Source: Halioglobus sp. (GTDB lineage Bacteria > Pseudomonadota > Gammaproteobacteria > Pseudomonadales > Halieaceae). Taken from it: a stretch of DNA of 64,000 nucleotides. The stretch spans positions 23,755 through 87,754 of the forward strand of contig JAPKAY010000012.1 of assembly GCA_028825045.1 (NCBI GenBank), written 5' to 3'. A program made the translations under genes and the position numbers. The notes under the pieces are model-generated. The model searched no databases, was not told the DNA's origin, and saw only the letters and a list, made by a program, of their open reading frames with translations. Positions 46,081-55,515 of this stretch are shown in pieces (the first letter of the stretch is position 1; each line of letters opens with the position of its first letter).

Positions 46081-47418
46081 TCAGTCTATGGCGGGCACCC
46101 AATTGCCATGAAAGCCAAAGGGTACTCTTACCGGTAGATGAATGGTCGCAATGGGGCCAGTTTCTATATCGGCTGCCTCCAGTATGACGACGTCACTGGT
46201 ATTGCTCTCAGAATCATAGACAAAAGCCATTAACCAGCCGTCGTCCTCTGCTGTTGCTCCCGGCTTAGGCACGAAGACCGGCTCTAGAAACATTCGCGCG
46301 GCCCCCTCGCTATAGGTTTGCTTTCGCGCCGCCTGCAAGTCGTGTTTAATTAGCCCGCCCACACTAAAGCCGGCACCAAGGGTGACGCAGTAACCATAGC
46401 GGTAAGGCTTTCCTGTAAGGCACTCTGAGATGCGGGGAAATTCCTGCCCCTCATCGTCCAGACGAGACTCGCACACCTTCGTTTTGTCTCGATCAATGAT
46501 CCAGCGGTCGAGTGTTGCGGTACCCTCATTCGGCCCCAATGTGTCAGACGCAAACATCCGGGGGTGGCGCACGACATCCAGTACAACCCTTCCCTGCGAG
46601 TCTTCATAGCCGTTCATGGGGTGGAAAACATAGCAGGGATCGACCTCGTGCCAGCTTATATCCTGGGCACTGCCGCGGCGTGGAAGTAACCCCACCCGCG
46701 CATTGTGATTCGGGTTCCAGTGATAGGGTAGCGGCGCGCCCTGCTCCGCTGCCTCCATACTCAGTGTTACGGGTAGATCAAGCACAATGAAGTAGTTTTG
46801 CGTGATCATGCAGTCGTGAACCATGGGTTGTCCGGGCACGGAAATATTTTCCGCGCGGATAACGTCGCCCTGGGCGCCGATGACCACATGTTGAACATAG
46901 TCCCATAAAGGCGAGTAAACGGCAGCGTGGAGCTCACCGCTATCTGCATCGAGGTGCGGATGCGCTGAAAGCCCGCCGGGTAGGGTGCCCGCGAAATTAG
47001 TCCGCGTCACTGTTTCCAGTGAACAGTCTAATTCCACGGGTAGATTCCCACCCTCTACAACCGCCAACCGTTTCCCGGCGTGGTAAATAATATTGGTGTT
47101 GGCCAACCCGCCCCCCAATTGGAGTTCGTTTTTTGGGCCTGCCACCGACGGCCAGCCTTTCTCCTCGACCAAATCATCGTCGCGCACGAAGCGGTTGCGA
47201 TACCACTGTGCCTTCCCATCGCGCAGTTGCAGGCCGTGCACCATTCCTGTTCCGAGAAACCAGTGGTGAGTGGCCGGATCGGGTTTGATTGGATTGGGGC
47301 CAATACGCAGAAGTTGTCCCGTCAGCTCCTGGGGTATATGACCGGTGACTTTCAATTCGTTTACCGTGCTTTCGAGCTCTACGGGTGCAAAGTTGCCGTC
47401 GAGATAGGGGTTTTGCAT
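46081..47418 (-). CDS. Carotenoid cleavage oxygenase (RPE65/lignostilbene dioxygenase family)
   Basis: A 445-residue seven-bladed propeller non-heme iron oxygenase. The opening ELTGQLLRIGPNP, GTGMVHGLQL and the Fe(II) histidines in SAHPHLD, VHDCMITQNYF, YVFHPMNGYED and the C-terminal FGFHGNWVP are all present, so it should be active. It cleaves a C=C bond of a carotenoid, apocarotenoid or stilbene; the substrate is unknown. Single gene, upstream 242-nt region shared with the divergent DUF2892 gene. Confidence 0.93.
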   Translation of the reverse strand: MQNPYLDGNFAPVELESTVNELKVTGHIPQELTGQLLRIGPNPIKPDPATHHWFLGTGMVHGLQLRDGKAQWYRNRFVRDDDLVEEKGWPSVAGPKNELQLGGGLANTNIIYHAGKRLAVVEGGNLPVELDCSLETVTRTNFAGTLPGGLSAHPHLDADSGELHAAVYSPLWDYVQHVVIGAQGDVIRAENISVPGQPMVHDCMITQNYFIVLDLPVTLSMEAAEQGAPLPYHWNPNHNARVGLLPRRGSAQDISWHEVDPCYVFHPMNGYEDSQGRVVLDVVRHPRMFASDTLGPNEGTATLDRWIIDRDKTKVCESRLDDEGQEFPRISECLTGKPYRYGYCVTLGAGFSVGGLIKHDLQAARKQTYSEGAARMFLEPVFVPKPGATAEDDGWLMAFVYDSESNTSDVVILEAADIETGPIATIHLPVRVPFGFHGNWVPAID

Positions 47419-47660
47419 CGTTTAGTGTCTCCGTCGCACTCAGTACTATTGGTAAATTTGCCTGCAGGATACACAGCCATCGGGTGTGTATACGCTCTTC
47501 GTTCTGGTATGGACCATCTACACGTTAGTCGCCAGCTGGCGAAATACCATCGGTATCTCTCATCCGCCCCTACGCGTTAACGCGAGTTGCACTCATCCAA
47601 TTTTGCCGGAGGGACGTATATCTTGTGTAATGAAGCACAAATCAGGAAAGGAGATGGGTA

Positions 47661-47906
47661 ATGATAGAGAGAAATCTGGGTAACATCGAACGTGTTGTTC
47701 GTCTTTTTCTGGGCGTGTCGTTTGGCGGCTGGGCTTTGATGCAGCCCTATCTAAACGGTGTGGAATGGTTTGTGGTGTTTGTGTCAATAGCACTCATTCT
47801 GAATGGAATTTTCTCTCGCTGCTATGTCTGGCTTCTTTTAGACATAGACACCAGGCCCAAGTCTCGCAAGAGTGATTCAGCCAGCCCCAGCTGCTACAAA
47901 GCATAA
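47661..47906 (+). CDS. DUF2892 (YgaP-like) membrane protein
   Basis: An 81-residue inner-membrane protein beginning MIERNLGNIERVVRLFLGVS, the DUF2892 signature, with two TM helices (about 14-30 and 36-55). Good ribosome site (AGGAGA) before ATG 47661. In some bacteria the domain is fused to a rhodanese; here it is stand-alone. 26 nt to the next gene. Confidence 0.85.
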   Translation: MIERNLGNIERVVRLFLGVSFGGWALMQPYLNGVEWFVVFVSIALILNGIFSRCYVWLLLDIDTRPKSRKSDSASPSCYKA

Positions 47907-47932
47907 CGACTTCCATCTTGGGAGGGACTGCG

Positions 47933-48793
47933 ATGCACTTTTTTCAACCAGCATATAGAGGTAGTAAAAGCGCGAGCAGGGCACACGGGACACCCTTTTT
48001 TCTTGGTGCTCTCCTCCTGGTATTGAGTGGCCGTGTGTGCGCCGCTGGCACTACGGTTGAGAGCATAGGGTATGCCTATGGCATAGAAACGAATGTGCTT
48101 CTTTACAGCGAGACTCACTGCGTCGGCAACGGCCTCGAGCGTGAGGTGGTTTACCGCGATTCTGGACAGCAAGTCATTGCGCACAAAATATTGCGTTACC
48201 AGGGCAGTCTGACAGCGCCCTCATTCGTGGCGCGAAACTATTATTCACGTGAGGTGATTTCAATAGAGTCTGCGCCTCACAGCATCACCATATCTATGAT
48301 GAAGATGGGGGAGTCCGACCCAGAGTCAGTGGAGACTGTCGTTGTTAAACCCAAATCGAACATGGCTGTAGTGATCGATGCTGGCTTCGACAACTACGTG
48401 AAGAGCAACTGGGATAAGCTTGCAACCTCTGAAAGCCAAATATTCCAGTTTCCAATCGCAACCCGGGAAACCCTGGTTGAGTTGAAAATAAGTTTGAAGG
48501 ACTGTTCCTACAAAACGAAAACAGAAACCTGCTTTAGTCTGGAAATAGACAATTGGTTTCTTAGGCTGCTATCCGATCCTATTGAGCTGGGATATGACAC
48601 GAATTTGAGGCGTCTTTCCCGGTATCGAGGGCTTTCGAATATTGGCGACGGCGACGGCGAGGGCCTGGTGGTTGATCTTCGCTATCGTTACCCCGATACC
48701 TCCACTGGTGCTTGCAACCTGGCTGACTCAGAGCTGATTGAGGGTGAGGCGTTTCCGGACTTTCCACCGGGCAATGCACCAATCAATTTATGA
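47933..48793 (+). CDS. Uncharacterised secreted protein
   Basis: A 286-residue protein with an extended N-terminus and a signal peptide (TPFFLGALLLVLSGRVCAAG). The mature domain is beta-rich with paired cysteines (CSYKTKTETC) and was not recognised. ATG 47933 has GGGAGGG upstream, which decides the start. Its stop overlaps the ATG of the following DUF3833 gene (ATGA), so the two are translationally coupled and probably act together in the cell envelope. Confidence 0.75.
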   Translation: MHFFQPAYRGSKSASRAHGTPFFLGALLLVLSGRVCAAGTTVESIGYAYGIETNVLLYSETHCVGNGLEREVVYRDSGQQVIAHKILRYQGSLTAPSFVARNYYSREVISIESAPHSITISMMKMGESDPESVETVVVKPKSNMAVVIDAGFDNYVKSNWDKLATSESQIFQFPIATRETLVELKISLKDCSYKTKTETCFSLEIDNWFLRLLSDPIELGYDTNLRRLSRYRGLSNIGDGDGEGLVVDLRYRYPDTSTGACNLADSELIEGEAFPDFPPGNAPINL

Positions 48794-49326
48794 TGAAAAC
48801 TATCATCAACTGCGTCCAATTCGCCGTGTTATTGTCCTGCCTCAGTGCCTGTGCCTTGGTAACGGTTGGCGACTACGCACAGAACGAACCGCAATTGGTG
48901 CCGGAATTATTTTTTGACGGAAAATTGACCGCGCACGGAATTGTTAAGGATCGAAGTGGGTTGGTTCGTCGCTACTTCAGCGCTGATATTAATGCATCCT
49001 GGACCGATGGCATCGGAACCCTCGAAGAGTTATTTCAATTTGACGATGGGGAGCGGCAAGTTCGGGTTTGGACACTGACTCCCACGGGTCTCGGAACCTA
49101 TACAGCTACTGCTCCTGATGTTATCGGTGATGGGAGCATGCAGGTATCGGGAAACAGCTTGTTTTTGGACTATATGCTGCGCATACCTTACGGCGACAGC
49201 ACCATAGACTTGCGCATTGATGACCGTATGTATTTGGTATCAGAAAAAGTAATATTGAATCAATCCAGGATGGTCAAGTGGGGGATTGATGTGGGCGAAC
49301 TGGTTCTTGTTATTCAGAAGCGCTAG
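48790..49326 (+). CDS. DUF3833 family lipoprotein
   Basis: A 178-residue protein with a lipobox (LSAC, about 18-21) and the DUF3833 pattern: FFDGKLTAHGIVKDRSGLV, RYFSADINASW, YMLRIPYGDSTIDLRIDDRM. The family is a lipocalin-like beta barrel of unknown role, often located near SDR and cyclopropane-fatty-acid-synthase-type genes. It is coupled to the upstream secreted protein. Confidence 0.88.
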   Translation: MMKTIINCVQFAVLLSCLSACALVTVGDYAQNEPQLVPELFFDGKLTAHGIVKDRSGLVRRYFSADINASWTDGIGTLEELFQFDDGERQVRVWTLTPTGLGTYTATAPDVIGDGSMQVSGNSLFLDYMLRIPYGDSTIDLRIDDRMYLVSEKVILNQSRMVKWGIDVGELVLVIQKR

Positions 49327-49449
49327 GTCCTGACCGTCAATATTTGCATTTTCGACGTTGTGCAAAGACAGTTGAGCTCCGGATTTTAACCCGTTATTTG
49401 GGCTTGTAAGGATATTAATTTATAGTTCATGTCACAGGAGACAGGGTAA

Positions 49450-49911
49450 ATGTCAGCCATCGTCACAGGTCCCTGGAATAGGTCACAGATCGATTCCTTT
49501 TTGCAGGATTCAACCTTCCCGTTGCGCCTGGCGTGTGTTGGCGATGATGGATTTCCTCGGGTAGTCTCCGTCTGGTATGGCTATGACGGACACCGGTTAC
49601 GTTGTGTGTCGCACCGATCTTCCAAGCTTATTAGCCTGCTCAAGGGTTCCGATCGGGTAGGGTTTGAGCTGGCACCTAACGAGCCGCCTTATTACGGAGT
49701 TAGAGGTCAGGGTATTGCGCAGCTGGATACCGCCGCAGACGGAACGGTACTAACTGAGTTGATGCAACGATACCTTGGACGCACGGAGTCTAAACTGGGT
49801 AATTGGTTGTTGTCGCGTGCTGATGACGAAATTTTGATCACCATTGAGGCGACGCGACTTTTCAGCTGGGATTATCGTGACCGGATGAGTCAGGCCCAGA
49901 AAACCGACTGA
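49450..49911 (+). CDS. Pyridoxamine 5'-phosphate oxidase family (FMN-binding split barrel) protein
   Basis: A 153-residue split-barrel protein (LRLACVGDDGFPRVVSVWYG, LRCVSHRSSKLISLL, RVGFELAPNEPPYYGVRGQG). Such proteins bind FMN, F420 or heme; cofactor and substrate are not evident. ATG 49450. The 3' end overlaps the sirtuin gene on the other strand by 50 nt. Confidence 0.82.
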   Translation: MSAIVTGPWNRSQIDSFLQDSTFPLRLACVGDDGFPRVVSVWYGYDGHRLRCVSHRSSKLISLLKGSDRVGFELAPNEPPYYGVRGQGIAQLDTAADGTVLTELMQRYLGRTESKLGNWLLSRADDEILITIEATRLFSWDYRDRMSQAQKTD

Positions 49912-50737
49912 GTTGTTCGGTGACCTGCGTTAGTAGGGGGCTGGCCAACGATATCAGCTTGAGATGGGCAATCTCGTCCGCGCGCGTTACCCCAGGGTTG
50001 ATGATAGCGATGGGTATTTCAAGTTTGCGGGAATGACGGCAGAATCGGTAACCGGAATACACCATGAGTGAGCTACCCACCACTAGCAGCGCATCGGCTT
50101 GCTCTACAGCGTCAAGGCAGGTTTGCACTTTCGCCTTTGGTACTGAGCCGCCAAAAAAAACAACGTCGGGCTTCATCTGACCGAAACAGTCAGGACATTC
50201 TGGCAGTACCAGCTCGGTAAGGAAATCGTCGGGGACATCCATGTCTCCATCTGGCCTGGGCGTTTGAGGAATTTCAACGGGCCACGCATTTGTGCTATCC
50301 AAAAGGCTCTGGACGTCCTCCCTGCCATACAGTGCCCCGCAACTGAGGCAGCAAACCCGATCGACCCTGCCGTGCAGATCAATAACGTTCTTGCTCCCGG
50401 CTTTTTGATGGAGCCCGTCAACATTCTGAGTTATCAGCAGATCGATATGGCCGCGCGCCTCTAACTCTGCCAGTGCAACATGGGCCGGGTTGGGAAGCGC
50501 ATCGCGGATTATCGGCCAGCCATATCGAGAGCGTGCCCAATAGCGGCGTTGCATATTCTGATCTTCCAGGAATGCCTTTTCCTGAATCGGAGTCTGGTGT
50601 CGCCAATCGCCACGCTGGTCGCGGTAGGTTGGAATTCCTGAGTCACAGCTGATGCCCGCACCGGTTAGTACAACGAGTTTACGGTGGCCGGCAATGAAGT
50701 CCGTCAGTTCGCGCGTGTCTTTTAAAAGCGTGGTCAC
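49862..50737 (-). CDS. NAD-dependent protein deacylase, SIR2 family
   Basis: A 291-residue sirtuin. NAD-binding GAGISCDSGIPTYRDQRGDW, active-site ITQNVDGLHQKAG with LHGRV (catalytic His), the zinc-binding CCLSC...CPDC pairs and FFGGSVP are complete. By pattern it is closer to the SIRT4-like class II than to E. coli CobB. It removes acyl groups from lysines. It lies 67 nt downstream of the DUF523 gene on the same strand. Confidence 0.93.
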   Translation of the reverse strand: MTTLLKDTRELTDFIAGHRKLVVLTGAGISCDSGIPTYRDQRGDWRHQTPIQEKAFLEDQNMQRRYWARSRYGWPIIRDALPNPAHVALAELEARGHIDLLITQNVDGLHQKAGSKNVIDLHGRVDRVCCLSCGALYGREDVQSLLDSTNAWPVEIPQTPRPDGDMDVPDDFLTELVLPECPDCFGQMKPDVVFFGGSVPKAKVQTCLDAVEQADALLVVGSSLMVYSGYRFCRHSRKLEIPIAIINPGVTRADEIAHLKLISLASPLLTQVTEQLSRFSGPDSSGHDNPS

Positions 50738-50804
50738 CGTTTTATTCCGCCGTTGTACTTTAGTTGTGTGGTGTTCAGTTTGAATCCGAAACGATTTAGA
50801 CTAA

Positions 50805-51254
50805 CTAGAGGGGGTCGGTCGCGGCCAGAGCTGCAGCAAACATACCGTTCTGGTCAGAGGCGAGGTGGTGCCCCTGTGGGGAGTAATTTTTTACGTGGCC
50901 GTAACCGTAACGGGGACTGCCCTTTACCAGGACGTATCCGGCCAGCATGGGTGCCAGATTCAGAACCTGTTGCGCATAATTGGCGATTGGGGTTGTGCAG
51001 TCCTGATTGTGGGTCTTTACATCAAGTACGCGCACGTCCGTGGCCTCACCGACCAGGTGGATGGGTGGTCGTGGAATTCCCAAACCGATCCCTGTTTGAG
51101 GGCAGAAGGCGCGGGTCTCAAAATGCGTACAAATGGCTCTTGCGTGCTCATTGGCTTTATTGGCCTGAGCATTATAACGAACAGCCTGCCCGGCAGGGCA
51201 TGAGCCGATACCCACTAGGGGCCTCGGTGGTAGAGACTTCCCATACGTCGACAT
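50805..51254 (-). CDS. DUF523 domain protein, C-terminally short and with an altered Cys motif
   Basis: A 149-residue protein containing the DUF523 pattern: PLVGIGSCPAGQAVRYNAQA, CPQTGIGLGIPRPPIHLVGE, DCTTPIANYAQ, SDQNGMFAAALAATDPL. In gammaproteobacteria this domain is usually followed by DUF1722 (~310 residues in total); here TAG comes straight after ATDPL and is soon followed by TAA. The usual SPSCGY cysteine is changed (GSPRYGYG). It may be a stand-alone DUF523 protein or a truncated, decaying gene. ATG 51252-51254; the frame is open upstream. Confidence 0.6.
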   Translation of the reverse strand: MSTYGKSLPPRPLVGIGSCPAGQAVRYNAQANKANEHARAICTHFETRAFCPQTGIGLGIPRPPIHLVGEATDVRVLDVKTHNQDCTTPIANYAQQVLNLAPMLAGYVLVKGSPRYGYGHVKNYSPQGHHLASDQNGMFAAALAATDPL

Positions 51255-51466
51255 TGTGATGCTCCAGTGACGTCTCAGAACGTTACGCCTCTTACTGGGT
51301 ATACGCAACCGGAGAGAGTTGATATCACTCCGTTGGGAAATATTTCCCATGCGTAGTTGATAATTGGGTCGCGGTTTGTTTTCAGGCACTTGGCTTGAAT
51401 AATATTTTTGTTTCTGCCACTCTATTTTAAAGACACTACATTAGGATAAATAACAGGTATCCCGAG

Positions 51467-53365
51467 ATGCAACGTCTGATTGCTTTCCTTCTTCTCCTAT
51501 CGCTGCAAATCGCGTCTAGCTCTGTGGCAGCTCTCAGTAATGTTTCTGGCGGTGCGGGGTTCTTCTACGGGAATGTGTCGTCCAACGATGTCCCGGTTAA
51601 AGGCGCTATGGTGACCTTTTCGCACGGTAAGCCGGTTCATTCGCTGAGTGTGTTTGCCGACGAGGCGGGGCGGTTTCTTTCTCCTGATTTACCGTGGAAA
51701 GAGGGATACATCATCCGGGTGCGCCGGGTAGGCTGGAAGGATGTAGTGCTTAAGGACCAGGCACCCAAAAAAGATGGACAGCGGCTTGCCGTGGATATGG
51801 TGAGGATCAATGATCCGGCAGAAATGGTTCAACAACTTCCCAGCAACTACTGGATGAACCTGGTGCTTGAGGAGTTCGAGAATCGTGACCATTTGCTGGA
51901 ATTCAAGATGCAGTGTACCTACTGTCATCAGCAGGGTTCGCCATTGACGTCTCGCCATCAATACACACGGCAGCAGTGGCTGGACATTATTCATGACATG
52001 GGTCGTCGCAGCGCTATCATCACCAACAGTTTGCGGAAAGTACTGCCAGACCACATGATGGCGGCTTACGATGATGCCAATGTATTTAAAAAATTGCCCG
52101 CTTATGACGGCGACAATGGGCCGTTGCCGGTGCCATCAGCCGAAGCGCGCCGGGCGGTAATTGAGGAGTGGGATTTGGGCGGCCCAACCTCAGGGCAGCA
52201 TGATCTTATGGTCTATCATCCGGATGGTTCAATCTGGACTGTGGATGGGCCGATGGATACCCTCCATGTGATCCGATTTGACAAAAATCCAGACGGTGAT
52301 CGCACAAGTTACCTGATTCCCCGGGGCGACCATAAGCCCGGAGGCGTCTACTGGAAGATGGGCAAAGGCAAAAACAAGGGCGTGGACACCTATCTCGCCC
52401 CGCACTCACTTCAAACCGGCCCGGATGGTGTTATCTGGTTAACCTTGGCTTCGGGGAATCAATTAGCTGGGTTCAATCCTGATACGGAAACCTGGGATAT
52501 AGTGGACCTGGAAGAGGGCATCAATCCTCATACGCTGCGATTCGATCAGAAAGGACGTCTGTGGTACACCGTTACCGCGACCAATCATGTCGCCATGTTT
52601 GATCCCAAAACGCGCGAACAAACATTTATTCGGCTAGATTTTCCGGATGCGTCGACGCAACTAGTTACCTGGCTCACCCCGTTTTTCATTGAGCACGCTG
52701 ATCTTTTCGATCTGGAAGCGCGCTCAGCGGAGATGGATGGCGTGACCATGCCTATGCCCTATGGCATCGATATCAGTCCTCTCGATGGCAGTATTTGGTT
52801 CAGCCAGTTGAATATGAGTCATATCGGTCGGATAGACCCCGAGACGTTTGAGGTGATATCCATACCCACTCCGTTTGTTACGCCGCGACGATTGCGTTTC
52901 GACTCCAAGGGAAATTTGTGGGTGCCAAGCTACGCCGAGGGCACCATCAATCGCTTCGACACAAAGGCCATGGCGTGGCGGGAGCGTTACGAGATTCCGG
53001 TCGAACCGATAGGTAGTGAGGTCCCTTACGCAGTTTTTATTGATCCGAACACTGATGACGTCTGGATCACCGGTACGCAAAGTGACACCCTCATTCGCTT
53101 CGAGCCCGAAACCGAAAACTGGACCATCTATCCGCTGCCCACCCAAGTGACATACACCCGAGAGCTGGATATGGATGCAAACAATCACATTTGGACTTCC
53201 CACTCCAGCGGCCCGGCCTGGCATGTGGAGGGTGGGATACCTAAAGTGACGCGCCTGGACCCAACAGGCGCCCCTGACATCGAAGGGTCAGGCCTTTTCG
53301 ATACCACCGAGCTGGTTGCGCCAAAAGAGCCGGATGAGATTGCGGTTAAGATCACCGCCGGGTAG
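51467..53365 (+). CDS. Secreted monoheme cytochrome c / Vgb-like beta-propeller protein
   Basis: A 632-residue periplasmic protein. Signal peptide (~1-22), a carboxypeptidase-regulatory-like beta-sandwich (~33-110, VSSNDVPVKGAMVTF), a cytochrome-like segment with heme motif CTYCH at 150-154, then a virginiamycin-B-lyase-like propeller (~230-600: GSIWTVDGPMDTLHVIRFD; GVIWLTLASGNQLAGFNP; GSIWFSQLNMSHIGRIDP). It is followed after 24 nt by a PQQ-dependent dehydrogenase on the same strand, so it may pass electrons for that enzyme or bind its substrate. ATG 51467. Confidence 0.82.
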   Translation: MQRLIAFLLLLSLQIASSSVAALSNVSGGAGFFYGNVSSNDVPVKGAMVTFSHGKPVHSLSVFADEAGRFLSPDLPWKEGYIIRVRRVGWKDVVLKDQAPKKDGQRLAVDMVRINDPAEMVQQLPSNYWMNLVLEEFENRDHLLEFKMQCTYCHQQGSPLTSRHQYTRQQWLDIIHDMGRRSAIITNSLRKVLPDHMMAAYDDANVFKKLPAYDGDNGPLPVPSAEARRAVIEEWDLGGPTSGQHDLMVYHPDGSIWTVDGPMDTLHVIRFDKNPDGDRTSYLIPRGDHKPGGVYWKMGKGKNKGVDTYLAPHSLQTGPDGVIWLTLASGNQLAGFNPDTETWDIVDLEEGINPHTLRFDQKGRLWYTVTATNHVAMFDPKTREQTFIRLDFPDASTQLVTWLTPFFIEHADLFDLEARSAEMDGVTMPMPYGIDISPLDGSIWFSQLNMSHIGRIDPETFEVISIPTPFVTPRRLRFDSKGNLWVPSYAEGTINRFDTKAMAWRERYEIPVEPIGSEVPYAVFIDPNTDDVWITGTQSDTLIRFEPETENWTIYPLPTQVTYTRELDMDANNHIWTSHSSGPAWHVEGGIPKVTRLDPTGAPDIEGSGLFDTTELVAPKEPDEIAVKITAG

Positions 53366-53389
53366 CCGGTCGCAGACAAAGGCAGACTC

Positions 53390-55372
53390 ATGAAAAAATC
53401 GCTCACTGTCGTCGCGTGTCTTTGCGCCGCGTTTAACCTCTCCGCTCAGAACCGCACTGGAGGCTGGCCGGTCTACGGCGCCGATGAAGGCGGCTCCCGC
53501 TATTCACCTTTAAACCAAATCACTCGCGAAAATGTCGACCAATTGGAGGTTGCCTGGGAATACCATACCGGTGATTCCTCCAATTTAAAGTCTGGTGTGC
53601 CACCAACGTCGTTCCTGGCGACGCCGGTACTGGATAACAACACGCTGTACTTCTGCTCTGGGCTGAGCCGCGCGTTTGCGTTGGATGCTGATACCGGAGA
53701 CGAGCGGTGGGTCTTCGACAGCAAGCCCAAGATAAGGAGTGACGGTACCACCAAGTGCAGAGGCGTTGCGCTTTGGCATGAATCACCGGCGGGAGATGCA
53801 GGGGACCCCGGTGGCCACGCTCCCGTGTTCTGTCAAACGCGGGTTTTCATGGGCACTCTGGATGCTCGTTTGGTGGCGATTGACGCTAAGACCGGCAAGG
53901 CCTGTACCGATTTTGGTAAACAGGGTGTTGTCGATCTCACTGTTGGCATGGGCGCGCTGAGCGACAATGAAATGGCCATGACGTCGCCGCCCCTGGTAAT
54001 CAATGATCTGGTGGTGACTGGCGCAATGGTGAAGGACAATCAGCGTGCCGATATGCCGCCAGGCGTCGTGCGCGCATGGGATGCGCGCACGGGGGAGTTG
54101 CGCTGGGCGTTTGACCCCGTGCCGCCGGGTACGCGGTCGCCTCAGGCGCATGGAGCACCCGCTAAACAGTATTACCATACGGGTACACCCAACGCCTGGA
54201 GTATTTTTTCAGCAGATTCAGAACGCAATTTGGTGTTTCTGCCCTTCGGAAGTCCGGGACTGGATTTTGTTGGTGGGCATCGCCGGCAACACGGGTTTGA
54301 TCGGGCTTACTACGCCAACTCGGTGGTGGCGCTGGACGCCCTCACCGGTGAGGTGGTGTGGCATTTTCAGGTAGTGCACCACGATCTATGGGATTACGAC
54401 ATTGCCTCCCAGCCAGTGTTGATCGATCTTGAGTTAAATAGAGAATCTGTGCCCGCGCTCGTGCAGGCGACAAAAATGGGACACATCTTCATTCTTAATC
54501 GGCTCACCGGCGAACCGCTCTATCCGGTAGAAGAGAGGCCGGTACCGCAGACTAAGGTACCGGGTGAATACACCTCGCCGACCCAGCCGTTTCCGACTTT
54601 TCCACAGCCACTGCATCCCTACGGATTGAGCGTGGATGAGGCATGGGGTTTCACACCCTACGATCGCGGGGCCTGCCGGGAGAAGATTGCCGAAGCGGAC
54701 AATGACGGTATGTTCACGCCGCCATCGCTCAACAAGTATTCAATTCAATACCCCGGAGTGGCCGGGGGCCAAAACTGGGGAGGGTTGGCTTACGACCCTA
54801 ATAATAAGTTACTGGTCATGCCACAGAACTATGTGGTGTCGTACAATAAGTTGGTGCCGCGCGATCAGAAGCCGGCTGCTGATCAGGAATTTGAATATCA
54901 GGGCTACTCTCCTAACGAGGGCACGCCCTATGTCGTAAAGCATGAGGTTTTGCTTTCACCCTTTGGCGTGCCCTGTGTGGCTCCGCCCTGGGGTACCCTA
55001 CTTGCGGTGAGTCTCGAGTCGGGGGAAAAAGTCTGGGAGGTACCCTTTGGGACGCCTCGGGATATGGTGCCGGGCCTGTCATGGTTTCCCTTTTTCCCTG
55101 AGATGGGTTTTCCCAGCGCTGGGGGTCCAACGGTAACGGACAGTGGCCTGGTGTTTATCGGCGCTTCTATGGATAACTACATTCGGGCATATGATGTACG
55201 CGATGGTCGACAGGTCTGGCGACACCGTTTGCCCGCTGGTGGACAGGCCACGCCGATGACTTATATAGGTCGCGATAGTGGGCGGCAATTTGTGGTGATT
55301 GCCGCCGGTGGACACGCTTACATGCGCACACAACCGGGTGACACTCTGGTCGCATTCAGTCTCTCGGATTGA
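53390..55372 (+). CDS. PQQ-dependent dehydrogenase (quinoprotein, glucose/alcohol dehydrogenase type)
   Basis: A 660-residue periplasmic quinoprotein: signal peptide (~1-20), then an eight-bladed propeller with the family opening WPVYGADEGGSRYSPLNQI and WEYHTGDSS, VVWHFQVVHHDLWDYDIASQ and GGQNWGGLAYDP. It lacks membrane helices and a cytochrome domain of its own; the preceding cytochrome-propeller gene could supply the acceptor. Sequence pattern is close to glucose/quinate-dehydrogenase-type propellers, but the substrate is not decided. Confidence 0.9.
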   Translation: MKKSLTVVACLCAAFNLSAQNRTGGWPVYGADEGGSRYSPLNQITRENVDQLEVAWEYHTGDSSNLKSGVPPTSFLATPVLDNNTLYFCSGLSRAFALDADTGDERWVFDSKPKIRSDGTTKCRGVALWHESPAGDAGDPGGHAPVFCQTRVFMGTLDARLVAIDAKTGKACTDFGKQGVVDLTVGMGALSDNEMAMTSPPLVINDLVVTGAMVKDNQRADMPPGVVRAWDARTGELRWAFDPVPPGTRSPQAHGAPAKQYYHTGTPNAWSIFSADSERNLVFLPFGSPGLDFVGGHRRQHGFDRAYYANSVVALDALTGEVVWHFQVVHHDLWDYDIASQPVLIDLELNRESVPALVQATKMGHIFILNRLTGEPLYPVEERPVPQTKVPGEYTSPTQPFPTFPQPLHPYGLSVDEAWGFTPYDRGACREKIAEADNDGMFTPPSLNKYSIQYPGVAGGQNWGGLAYDPNNKLLVMPQNYVVSYNKLVPRDQKPAADQEFEYQGYSPNEGTPYVVKHEVLLSPFGVPCVAPPWGTLLAVSLESGEKVWEVPFGTPRDMVPGLSWFPFFPEMGFPSAGGPTVTDSGLVFIGASMDNYIRAYDVRDGRQVWRHRLPAGGQATPMTYIGRDSGRQFVVIAAGGHAYMRTQPGDTLVAFSLSD

Positions 55373-55515
55373 GGGCAAATCTCCACCTCCCGGACAAAGT
55401 TTGTGTTCTTTTTTTATCTCAGGCACCTGACTTGAATAATCTATTTATATCTGCCATTGTGGCCCGCGTAAGCCCCGCTGCCCCCGGTATATAAGGCACA
55501 GGAGAGAGTTGCCCA

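Noticed and set aside
50753..51259. Plus-strand frames opposite the DUF523 gene
   Set aside because: The minus-strand frame shows clear DUF523 motifs; the plus-strand products have no domain features.
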